A stretch of DNA of 64,000 nt from Saccharicrinis sp965230625 (GTDB taxonomy: Bacteria > Bacteroidota > Bacteroidia > Bacteroidales > Marinilabiliaceae): positions 1,984,001 through 2,048,000 of the forward strand of contig CBDDLL010000001.1 in assembly GCA_965230625.1 (NCBI GenBank), given 5' to 3'. The translations under genes and the position numbers were made by a program. The notes beneath the pieces were generated by a model, which was not told where the DNA came from, did not search any database, and saw nothing but the letters and a program-made list of their open reading frames with translations. This document shows positions 48,932 to 56,734 of the stretch, piece by piece (positions within the stretch are counted from its first letter, which is position 1; every line of letters starts with the position of its first letter).

Positions 48932-49922
48932 ATTCTTCTTCAGGATTTATTGTCCACACATCATCAAAGGAATAACTTCCATTACCACCAGTAGCTATAT
49001 AGCCTCTATTATTTAATGTAAAACCTACAGCTCCTGATCTTGCAGAACCCTCAAAATCGGTTTTTTGTTCCCACCTGTCAGTACTTGGTTCGTATTCCCA
49101 TGTTTCTGTACTGATATTCCCTTGTATACCTGTTGTTACATAAGCTTTACCATCCATAACAAAAGTAGCACCTTTATATCTGTGAACTGTATAATCGTCA
49201 TCGTAACTATCATCTTCATAATCTTTGAGATGTCCAAGTTCTATCCAACTATCATTTTCGGTATCGTATTTAAACATGTCATGTAAATATACCCCATTAC
49301 TTAAGCCGCTGAGTACATAGGCTTCACCGTTGAGAACAAAGTTCATAGCGTCTCTTCGTTTAGAACCTCCTATGCTTGTTACCTGCATCCATGAATCACT
49401 GGTTATATCATACTTCCAAAAATCTTTTAAATGATTATCATCGTAACCAGTACCAATATATCCATTGCCATCTACATAAAATGCTGTAGCTCCATATCTG
49501 GCCGATCCTGCAAAATCATTTTTTTGAGTCCATATGTTCTGTTCAGGATCATATTCATAAAAATCCTTTAATTTATTGTCACCATCGTAGCCAGTACCAC
49601 AATATCCTCTAGTGCTTGAGCTAAAAGCAATGGCTCCATTTCTTCCAATTCCTGGTAAATCAGCTATTTGAGTCCAGAAGTCTTTGCTAGAGTCATAAAC
49701 CCAAAAATCCGTTAATCGTTCTTTATTATCAATATCGAAACCAGTTCCTATGTATGCTCTATCTCCAATTGTAAAACAGATTGCCTCAGTTCTAGGTATT
49801 CCGTCAAAATCAGCCATTTGAATCCAATTTCCTATAAAATCATCGTCATCATTATTACATCCGGTTATCACCAGACTTAATATTATGAGCATTGAAAAAA
49901 GTTTAGATATATGATTTATCAT
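48915..49922 (-). CDS. Kelch-repeat beta-propeller lipoprotein
   Basis: A 335-residue lipoprotein (signal with lipobox LVITGC, then an NNDDDD acidic spacer typical of surface export). It has six Kelch repeats with the pattern "R.GA..F......GY.GTGYD......DF..YDP....W....DF.G", giving a six-bladed propeller. Propellers of this type bind proteins or glycans. I chose the ATG at 49920-49922 because the 11 residues encoded upstream begin at a TTG and spoil the signal. It is divergent from the DUF4270 gene, with a TTCGACGAA palindrome between them. Confidence 0.88.
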   Translation of the reverse strand: MINHISKLFSMLIILSLVITGCNNDDDDFIGNWIQMADFDGIPRTEAICFTIGDRAYIGTGFDIDNKERLTDFWVYDSSKDFWTQIADLPGIGRNGAIAFSSSTRGYCGTGYDGDNKLKDFYEYDPEQNIWTQKNDFAGSARYGATAFYVDGNGYIGTGYDDNHLKDFWKYDITSDSWMQVTSIGGSKRRDAMNFVLNGEAYVLSGLSNGVYLHDMFKYDTENDSWIELGHLKDYEDDSYDDDYTVHRYKGATFVMDGKAYVTTGIQGNISTETWEYEPSTDRWEQKTDFEGSARSGAVGFTLNNRGYIATGGNGSYSFDDVWTINPEEEYEDRD

Positions 49923-49963
49923 GATTGTTGATTGTTTTGTGCGTTTTAAAATCAATTACACTG

Positions 49964-49971
49964 CAAACATA
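49964..49971 (-). promoter_or_regulatory. -7 box of the Kelch operon
   Basis: On the minus strand TATGTTTG fits TAnnTTTG exactly, 41 bases before the Kelch ATG. No clear -33 element. Palindrome copy 1 lies about 50 bases further upstream. Confidence 0.4.
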
Positions 49972-50019
49972 TATGATGAATTATTAAGGATATAATGAAT
50001 TAGATGCTTAGTTAGATTG

Positions 50020-50029
50020 TTTCGACGAA
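50020..50029. promoter_or_regulatory. TTCGWCGAA palindrome, copy 1 (Kelch side)
   Basis: TTTCGACGAA contains the 9-base palindrome TTCG-A-CGAA. It stands out in an AT-rich region and its exact reverse complement occurs at 50185-50194. It is about 98 bases upstream of the Kelch ATG and 49 before its -7 box, a place suited to an activator or a distal repressor. Confidence 0.55.
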
Positions 50030-50184
50030 CTGGATGTTTTTTTAGCTGTCTTAAAATTTATAGATAAGTCGCACTTATATAGGTTAAAACTTTGGTTTTG
50101 TAACTGGTAGATATACAGTGTGATGTGTGTTTATTTGTTCTTGAGACAATAAGGTTCAATAAAAAAAACGATGAAAAGATAAGT
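50030..50184. other. central part of the Kelch / DUF4270 divergent region
   Basis: About 155 bases without a reading frame. AGGTTAAAAC near 50077 and AAGGTTCAAT near 50151 resemble the AGGTTAAACC near 50202, a loose direct repeat that may belong to a regulator site. Confidence 0.4.
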
Positions 50185-50194
50185 TTCGTCGAAA
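50185..50194. promoter_or_regulatory. TTCGWCGAA palindrome, copy 2 (DUF4270 side)
   Basis: TTCGTCGAAA is the exact reverse complement of copy 1 and lies 74 bases upstream of the DUF4270 ATG. Another palindrome, AGGTT-A-AACCT, follows at 50202-50212. Confidence 0.55.
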
Positions 50195-50267
50195 AATAGT
50201 AAGGTTAAACCTAAGTGATAGTATTAATTAAAAAACGTCTCATTTAATTTGAACCAAAATAATAGAA

Positions 50268-51584
50268 ATGTACAAGAAATTTATTGGTTCGGTTATAGTT
50301 GTAATAGTCTTGCTTCAATCCTGTGGTGACGAAAATTTGAATCAACTAAGAATGGGGGAGGAATATATTAATGATGAATCTGGTATTGTTCTTATAGATA
50401 CACTATCATTAGAGCTAAGCACTGTTATCATGGATTCAGTTTTAACTTCATCTACTTCAACTGCATTGGTAGGAAAATATAATCATGAGATTTTTGGAGA
50501 AGTTAATGCTGATGCGATTTTTCGTTTGTCATTACCTCAAAGACTATCTTTTGAAGAAGAAGATGTGTTTGATTCTATTACTATTAGTATGAACTACAAC
50601 GATTATTTTATTGGCGATACCACAGAAGTGTTTCAACTTCAGGTTTTTGAATTGGTGACGGACTTAGAAGAACTTAGGAGAACTGGGTTTTATAATATAT
50701 CAGAAGTGGACACAAAAGACGAAAAGTTAGGAAATTTAACATTGTATCCACAACCCAATAAAAGTGATATGTTGGAAATGAGGATTAGTGATGATTTGGG
50801 TAAAAAGTGGTTTGACTTATTAGTTCATGAAGAAGAAGAATTTCAGGGGGTAAGAAATTTTCAGGATTATTTTAAAGGTATCGTTTTACGAGGAAACGGG
50901 AATAATAAATCTATTGTTGGATTTGAAGCAAGCGATACATCATTATATGTAAATTTATATTATCATAGGATTAATGAGGATGTTGAGGAGTTAGAAGTTA
51001 AATTTCCGTTAGAGAATTCCTACTATCAATTCAATACAATAAAATCGGAGAGGGATGGAACGGATTTCCAATCTTTGCTTGTACAGGATGAAGGAATTAA
51101 ATCGAAAGAAACACAAGATGTTTCTATTGTACAAGGTGGAACAGGATTAGTTACTAAAGTAAATTTTCCCGGTTTAGCTAATGTTTTTCAATTAGTGCAG
51201 TTAGATCAAATTATAAAGGCCGAACTAATACTAAAACCAATTAAAGGAGCAGATGAAATTAATGACTTACCTTTTAATTTATTGGTTTATGAATCGAACA
51301 GAGTTAATAAAATCAATGGTGCTGTTGTGGATAATCAAAATAATCCTGTTCCAATGATATTTAATCCACCGGTAGATCATTATGGAAGCCTTGGTTACTA
51401 TAGTATTGATATTACTGAATATCTTGTTAGAAGCTTAATAACAGGCTACTTTAACCAAGATAATGCTTTATTGATTTCTTTGCCTTCAGATGGAATTTCT
51501 GAAACGGTAACAACATTAATGTTGGGTGGAGAAGCGAACGAAGATTATACACCTGAATTAAAGCTTTATACTTACTACTATTAA
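50268..51584 (+). CDS. DUF4270 family lipoprotein
   Basis: A 438-residue lipoprotein (lipobox LLQSC, Cys19). The rest is beta-rich and matches the pattern of DUF4270 proteins: an early "IDTLSLELSTVIMDSVLTSSTSTALVG"-like region where these proteins describe short TTD/S motifs, then GYYSIDITEYLVRSLITG and an end TLMLGGEANEDYTPELKLYTYYY. The family is confined to Bacteroidetes and has no known function; surface or periplasmic location is inferred. Seven bases separate it from the outer-membrane barrel gene, so they form an operon. Confidence 0.85.
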   Translation: MYKKFIGSVIVVIVLLQSCGDENLNQLRMGEEYINDESGIVLIDTLSLELSTVIMDSVLTSSTSTALVGKYNHEIFGEVNADAIFRLSLPQRLSFEEEDVFDSITISMNYNDYFIGDTTEVFQLQVFELVTDLEELRRTGFYNISEVDTKDEKLGNLTLYPQPNKSDMLEMRISDDLGKKWFDLLVHEEEEFQGVRNFQDYFKGIVLRGNGNNKSIVGFEASDTSLYVNLYYHRINEDVEELEVKFPLENSYYQFNTIKSERDGTDFQSLLVQDEGIKSKETQDVSIVQGGTGLVTKVNFPGLANVFQLVQLDQIIKAELILKPIKGADEINDLPFNLLVYESNRVNKINGAVVDNQNNPVPMIFNPPVDHYGSLGYYSIDITEYLVRSLITGYFNQDNALLISLPSDGISETVTTLMLGGEANEDYTPELKLYTYYY

Positions 51585-51591
51585 TTAAATT

Positions 51592-52791
51592 ATGATTTGT
51601 AATATATTTTCTTCTAATAAAAATAGCGTATTAATTCTTTTTATATTTATGATGTGTGCCTCTTCATTAGCTCAAAATGGGGCTCCATCTACCTATACTT
51701 CATTTGGGATTGGACGAATTGAACGCACAGGTAATGCAAGAATTCAAGCGATGGGTGGAGTAGGTATAGCTTTAGTCTCCGAATATTCTGTAAATACATT
51801 AAATCCAGCGTCTTTGGCTGGAGTTAATGCAGAGCAAATGCTGATTAATTTAGGTGTAAAAGGTAATTATGCAACATTCTCGCATAATAGTGAATCTGGA
51901 ACGGGTATATCAGCAGGACTAAATAATATTACACTGGCTTTTAAATCTTCAAAAAAGATTCGTACAGCTGTTAATATTAACCAGTTTTCATCTGTAGGGT
52001 ATAATATTTTGTCTAATGACTATATACAAGGAACGAATACATTAATTGATAAAAGTTATAGAGGGAGTGGAGGTATAAATCAAATAAGCTTGATAAACTC
52101 AATAGGTCTAAGTGAGAATCTATCATTAGGTACAAAGCTATCATATTTATTTGGTAAGTTAAGAAAAACAGAGTTTTATAGCTCATCAGAAATAGGAGGG
52201 GATTTAAGTGTTGAGTATGCCGATTTTTTGCAGCAAATATATTTAGAAGCGGGTTTTCAATATAAGATCCCGATTAGAGAAAGTACATTAATGTTAGGTG
52301 GTATTTTTAGTAAGAGAACCAAATTTGGATCCAATAGAGAAGTCACTACATCAAGTAGTAGTGGAGCAGGTATTATAGATGAAATAGAATCTAATACTTA
52401 TGAAATTCCTTCGTATTTTGGAACGGGATTGAGTTGGTCAAATCATAAAGGAATTTTAATAGCTTTTGATTATAGGTATGATAATTGGAAAGAAATACAA
52501 TATACTAATCCTTTAACGGAACTAAAAAATAGCCATTTTATAAATGGAGGTTTAGAATTTAAGCGTAGAAAAAGTAGGAGGGCTAATCCTTTTACTTGGA
52601 GAATAGGAGGGTTTTATGAAGATTCTTACATCAAAGTAATGGGAAATGCTATTCAGGATAAAGGAATAACAATGGGAGTAGGTGTTCCTCTACGAACAAA
52701 GAACTCATATTTAAACTTAAGCTTTAAGTATGGTAATAGAGGTAATCAAAATAAAAGTTTAATTACCGAAATTATTATGAGTTTGGTCTAA
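51592..52791 (+). CDS. outer-membrane beta-barrel protein
   Basis: A 399-residue exported protein (signal ILFIFMMCASSLAQ). Beginning TSFGIGRIERTGNARIQAMGGVGIAL, it recalls the N-terminal plug-like start of Bacteroidetes FadL/PorV-type barrels, and the rest alternates strand and turn to an aromatic-poor end IITEIIMSLV. The strand pattern (LSLGTKLSYLFGKL, AFDYRYDNWKEIQY, YLNLSFKYGNRG) suggests about 14 strands. The transported or displayed partner is presumably the DUF4270 lipoprotein of the same operon, by inference. Which barrel family is not certain. Confidence 0.78.
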   Translation: MICNIFSSNKNSVLILFIFMMCASSLAQNGAPSTYTSFGIGRIERTGNARIQAMGGVGIALVSEYSVNTLNPASLAGVNAEQMLINLGVKGNYATFSHNSESGTGISAGLNNITLAFKSSKKIRTAVNINQFSSVGYNILSNDYIQGTNTLIDKSYRGSGGINQISLINSIGLSENLSLGTKLSYLFGKLRKTEFYSSSEIGGDLSVEYADFLQQIYLEAGFQYKIPIRESTLMLGGIFSKRTKFGSNREVTTSSSSGAGIIDEIESNTYEIPSYFGTGLSWSNHKGILIAFDYRYDNWKEIQYTNPLTELKNSHFINGGLEFKRRKSRRANPFTWRIGGFYEDSYIKVMGNAIQDKGITMGVGVPLRTKNSYLNLSFKYGNRGNQNKSLITEIIMSLV

Positions 52792-52859
52792 GTATGTCAA
52801 TGGTAGAGGGATGGTTTAGAAAAATGAAGTTTGATTAGTTGGTATGTTATATCGTCTAG

Positions 52860-53588
52860 TTATTTAATACTATTTAAAAAATCTTCCTTGTAGTTATCCC
52901 CAATAGGAATCCATCTATCTTCGACTATTATGCGATTTTTTGTAATTGATTTGATATGATTGATAGAAACAATAAAGGATTTGTGTACCCTTACAAATTT
53001 ATGATCTTTAAGGGTTAGTATAATGTTTTTTAGGGAGTTGTGGGTTATTATTGGTTTTTGACTATTTGCAAGATGTATTTTAATATAATCTTTTAAGCCC
53101 TCTATGTATAAAATATCATCAAAATTTACTTTACGTTCCTTGTAATCGACTTTAATAAAAAAATAATCTGTTTTATTGGTATTTTCAACCTGAGGCTTTT
53201 CATTAATGGCTGGGGAGGAACTATGAATCATTGAATAATGATTTACAGCCTTATTGGCTGATTTTAAAAATCGATCGAAAGGAATAGGTTTTACTAAGTA
53301 ATCAATCGCATTTAAATCAAAAGCATCAATCGCATGTTCAGAGTATGCTGTTGTGAAGATAAACATTGGTTTCGTATCTAAACTTTTTATAAAATCTAAT
53401 CCTGAAACATTAGGCATATGAATATCAAGAAAAATTAAGTCAATTTTATCATTTCTTAAATAGTCAAAAGCTTCAAATGCAGAATTACATTTGCCTTTCA
53501 GGTTTAAGAAAGGAATTTTTTTGATGTAATCTTCGATTAAATCTTGGGCTAAGGGTTCATCATCAACTATAATGCAGTTAATACTCAT
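52860..53588 (-). CDS. LytTR-type response regulator
   Basis: A 242-residue two-component regulator. The receiver domain (1-120) has Asp9/Asp10 in CIIVDDEP, the phospho-acceptor Asp55 in IFLDIHMPN and Lys100 in DYLVKPIPF. The LytTR DNA-binding domain fills ~140-240 (YFFIKVDYKERKVNFDDILYIEGLKDYIKIHL, FVRVHKSFIVSINHI). It overlaps the upstream histidine kinase gene by 11 bases, so the two are coupled. Its stop is 69 bases from the converging outer-membrane gene. Likely targets are the adjacent envelope genes, by inference. Confidence 0.95.
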   Translation of the reverse strand: MSINCIIVDDEPLAQDLIEDYIKKIPFLNLKGKCNSAFEAFDYLRNDKIDLIFLDIHMPNVSGLDFIKSLDTKPMFIFTTAYSEHAIDAFDLNAIDYLVKPIPFDRFLKSANKAVNHYSMIHSSSPAINEKPQVENTNKTDYFFIKVDYKERKVNFDDILYIEGLKDYIKIHLANSQKPIITHNSLKNIILTLKDHKFVRVHKSFIVSINHIKSITKNRIIVEDRWIPIGDNYKEDFLNSIK

Positions 53589-54639
53589 TCAATTGTAAAT
53601 TTAATTTAACCATAAAACTTTTTTCGTTTTCATTAATAGATAAGTCGTACTTGTCTTTATATAGTAGCTCTAATCTCTTTTTTATATTACTTAAACCAAC
53701 TCCTGATTGTTTCGAAATTTTTTCTTTTCTAGTAGTCGTATTGTTGATAACAAGTAATGTTATTTCTTTTTCTTCTATTGAAATTTCAATGTCGATTGTA
53801 CAATTATTGGCATAATCAATACCATGTTTAAATGCATTTTCTATAAAAGGTAAAAATAATAAAGGTTCTATCTTTTTATTTCCAATATTTCCAATAACAT
53901 AAAAATCAATATCTACATTTTTTGCTAATCGTATTCTTTGTAAGTCAATAAAGTTTTGGATATAGTTAATTTCGTCTTTTAGGTAAACCAGATTTTTATC
54001 AGCTTCATAGATGTTATACCTCATTAATTCTGAGAGTTTTAATATGGTTTGAGGTGCCTTGTCTGATTTAAGTTGTGCTAAAGAATAGATATTGTTAAGT
54101 GTATTAAAAAAGAAATGAGGATCAATTTGGGACTTTAAGTACGATAGTTCGGCACTAAGTTTTTCTTTTGTTATTTTTCTTCTCTCTCGTGTTAACCAGT
54201 GTGTTACTAGGCGAACGTTTGTTCCAAATCCGATAAATAAAATAATGATTGTTATGATTATGTAAAATCTTTTGTGACTTAAAATAGTTAACAATTGATT
54301 TGTTGAAATTAAGTTATATACTGATTTTATGACGTTTTGAAAGGAAAAATTATAATCATATACATCAAAGTATACAATGAAGACACCATCAATGAATATT
54401 AATGTGGACAATGTAATAAAGTATGATAATCTTTGTTTTTTTAATAAAAATGAGGGGATAAGTACAAAATAATTAAAATAATACGTTCCAATTATAATTA
54501 TATAGATAAAAATATAATATTTAATAAAGATATCCCCAAAACTTTTCGCATATCCAATATAAAATGGTGTAGCTAGAATGGTTAACCAGAATAATATATG
54601 AAGCAGTAGAACATAAATTAGTGTTTTCTTTATTAGCAT
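53578..54639 (-). CDS. LytS/YehU-type sensor histidine kinase
   Basis: A 353-residue kinase with four membrane spans in the first ~145 residues and no large external sensor domain. The His_kinase motif SQIDPHFFFNTLNNIYSL carries the acceptor His175. The ATPase domain has LPFIENAFKHGID (N-box) and GVGLSNIKKRLELLY (G2). It is the partner of the LytTR regulator that overlaps its 3' end. The signal is unknown and probably membrane- or small-molecule-derived. Confidence 0.94.
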   Translation of the reverse strand: MLIKKTLIYVLLLHILFWLTILATPFYIGYAKSFGDIFIKYYIFIYIIIIGTYYFNYFVLIPSFLLKKQRLSYFITLSTLIFIDGVFIVYFDVYDYNFSFQNVIKSVYNLISTNQLLTILSHKRFYIIITIIILFIGFGTNVRLVTHWLTRERRKITKEKLSAELSYLKSQIDPHFFFNTLNNIYSLAQLKSDKAPQTILKLSELMRYNIYEADKNLVYLKDEINYIQNFIDLQRIRLAKNVDIDFYVIGNIGNKKIEPLLFLPFIENAFKHGIDYANNCTIDIEISIEEKEITLLVINNTTTRKEKISKQSGVGLSNIKKRLELLYKDKYDLSINENEKSFMVKLNLQLNEY

Positions 54640-54768
54640 AAATTAAGATGTCTGATGTGAAAAACAAAATTACCCATTTTAATATATATTCATCTAAATT
54701 TCTACGTGTAGGAGAATTTGTTCTGTCAAAATGGGATTTTCTAATATTTACAAAGAGTTATGGAAGCA

Positions 54769-55896
54769 TTATGGCGTTTGAATCCAAATTTTACCTTCGT
54801 TATTAATTAGAAATTTAGTTCCGGATGAAGAGTCGTATATTGAAGCTGTATATTTTTTTCGACTAGAGTTAATATCTGGTTTGTAAAGTAGTTTTGAAAG
54901 TTTTAAACCTACATCTTTAAGCCCGGCAATTTTTCTGGCATAGCGTTCATGTTTTTCATAATGAATTTGTTGGGCGTAAAAAATATTTCGTAGTTCCCAT
55001 TTGACTTGTCTTTCAAATTGTATTCGGTTTAGTTCTTTATGATCATAGCTGTGTTGTTTAAAATGCCACTCTCCCCATAATTCTGTTGTGTTCATTTTAT
55101 ATTCGTTCATGAAACTCCATATCCATTTTTCACCAAGATATTTTTTACCTGTTTTGGGATTGAGTAATTTTTTATATAAACCAGATACAATAACACTAGG
55201 CCAGTGTATTCTTTGAACATTAACATTCCACACCGACTTTGGGGATAAAATTTCTATACTATCAATAGTTAAACTTATAGGTAATACGCATTCTACTGTC
55301 CAATATTCATCAATGTCTTCAGGGTTATTAATAGTTCCTTCTACATCTATACTGCACCTACCATAAGGTTTATCCAATAAAGAAAATCTGGAAATGGGTT
55401 TAGCCTGATTAATCTGCCTGTATTCTCCACATAAATGCCCAAGTGCATTAATTTTTAGTATTGTATAATCAAATTCGTTTTGATCAGAATCGATATATAT
55501 TTCTAAAAAATTGTCTTCAAAAAAATACGATTCGCAAATATCATTAACAGCCCAAATATGCTTATCAAATACAACTGCAGCAAAATAAATTGAATCATTA
55601 TATACCGCAACTTTGTATTTAGTGAGATAATTTGGATCAACTTCACCATTTTTTACCTCTGAAACAAAGGTGTCGCTCCAAGGAATTTCTTGCCATTCCT
55701 TGTCCGATATAATACCATCTATTTGTGGAGGTAAAGAAATGAGATTGACTGGATGTGTTTTAGGGTGGCAATATGTGGGATAATTAGGTAATCCATATTC
55801 ATTTCGATTCTTTATTATTTGAGGTGATTTTTTACATCCAACTAAAACAATAAAAAATAAAAAATATATAGTATAATATGATTTAAATTCAAACAT
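54769..55896 (-). CDS. lipoprotein with CBM9-like carbohydrate-binding domain
   Basis: A 375-residue lipoprotein (lipobox FIVLVGC). The segment PPQIDGIISDKEWQEIPWSDTFV followed by YKVAVYNDSIYFAAVVFDKHIWA, with later WTVECVLPISLTID and WNVNVQRI, is the family 9 carbohydrate-binding-like beta-sandwich found in many Bacteroidetes surface proteins. The tail of about 120 residues is basic and without a known fold. Ligand is unknown. The ATG at 55894-55896 is chosen since the longer frame starts at TTG with eight extra residues. It lies 130 bases upstream of the LytS-type kinase, same strand. Confidence 0.85.
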   Translation of the reverse strand: MFEFKSYYTIYFLFFIVLVGCKKSPQIIKNRNEYGLPNYPTYCHPKTHPVNLISLPPQIDGIISDKEWQEIPWSDTFVSEVKNGEVDPNYLTKYKVAVYNDSIYFAAVVFDKHIWAVNDICESYFFEDNFLEIYIDSDQNEFDYTILKINALGHLCGEYRQINQAKPISRFSLLDKPYGRCSIDVEGTINNPEDIDEYWTVECVLPISLTIDSIEILSPKSVWNVNVQRIHWPSVIVSGLYKKLLNPKTGKKYLGEKWIWSFMNEYKMNTTELWGEWHFKQHSYDHKELNRIQFERQVKWELRNIFYAQQIHYEKHERYARKIAGLKDVGLKLSKLLYKPDINSSRKKYTASIYDSSSGTKFLINNEGKIWIQTP

Positions 55897-56008
55897 TGTG
55901 TAAGCGAGTGGTATATACAATTTACACCATATCTTTTTTCAAAGCAAATTCTATAATGTAAATCCTACAAAATAAAAATTTGGTTAGGTTTGTTTAAAGA
56001 TGGATTAA

Positions 56009-56722
56009 TTAAATACCTAAGACTTGTATAGCCAATCCAGAAAAGAAAATCAATGCACCGGCTATTGTATGAGTATATAAACCAATTTTTTTTGTTGGTA
56101 AAAAAGAGATACCAACACTGCCTAATCCTACTGCAGTTAGCATTGTTAGCAATGTAGTAAAGCTAAATGCCAGAGTGACAGAAAGTATTCCTCCAAAACT
56201 ACTTTTTGCAGCGGGGTACATCATTAATGGTATTAATACCTCACAAGGACCTAAAACAAAAATTATAAATAATACCCATGGAGTAATCTTTTTACTTTTT
56301 TCAGTCGCATGTATATGTGAATGATCATTTAAATGGTCATGTTCATGTATATGAACAACTCCACAATTATGCTGGTGCATATGCGTGTGAGTTTTCTTTT
56401 TTCGAGCCATTCTTAATCCCCAAACTGCATAAATTAGTCCAAAAGCAATTAAAGCCCATGCCGCAAGATTACCTCTTGAAGTTTCTATAAATTCAAGTTT
56501 TTCAAGGCCAAGCCCCCAAAAGACACCAACCAAACCTAAAATAATTGAACTTAATATGTGGCCAACACCACATATCAAGGTTAATGTTAATGTTCTAACT
56601 AATTTCCAATTACGGGCCTTACCAATCATTATGAATGGTAAATAGTGATCTGGACCAATTAAAGTATGCATAAATCCAGCAGATGTAGCTAATAAAACTA
56701 CTACTTGCAAATCTTCTGTCAT
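56009..56722 (-). CDS. nickel/cobalt-efflux-type membrane protein with His-rich loop
   Basis: A 237-residue inner-membrane protein with about six spans. The first span has HTLIGPDHYLPFI, like the HxxxxDH motif of NicO/RcnA and UreH-type transporters. A cytosolic loop at ~112-141 is full of histidines (HTHMHQHNC and HIHEHDHLNDHSHIH), as metal-binding loops in such exporters are. The later GPCEVLIPLMMYPA matches the second conserved motif. It might export Ni/Co or a related metal, or be one of the sulfite-exporter-like members; the sequence alone does not decide. Twelve bases separate it from mutS2 upstream. Confidence 0.82.
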   Translation of the reverse strand: MTEDLQVVVLLATSAGFMHTLIGPDHYLPFIMIGKARNWKLVRTLTLTLICGVGHILSSIILGLVGVFWGLGLEKLEFIETSRGNLAAWALIAFGLIYAVWGLRMARKKKTHTHMHQHNCGVVHIHEHDHLNDHSHIHATEKSKKITPWVLFIIFVLGPCEVLIPLMMYPAAKSSFGGILSVTLAFSFTTLLTMLTAVGLGSVGISFLPTKKIGLYTHTIAGALIFFSGLAIQVLGI

Positions 56723-56734
56723 TCAGTTATTATC

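Noticed and set aside
54640..54768. CTACGTGTAG near 54702 as a further regulator site of the LytTR island
   Set aside because: Arms are only 4 bases and the motif differs from the TTCGWCGAA sites.
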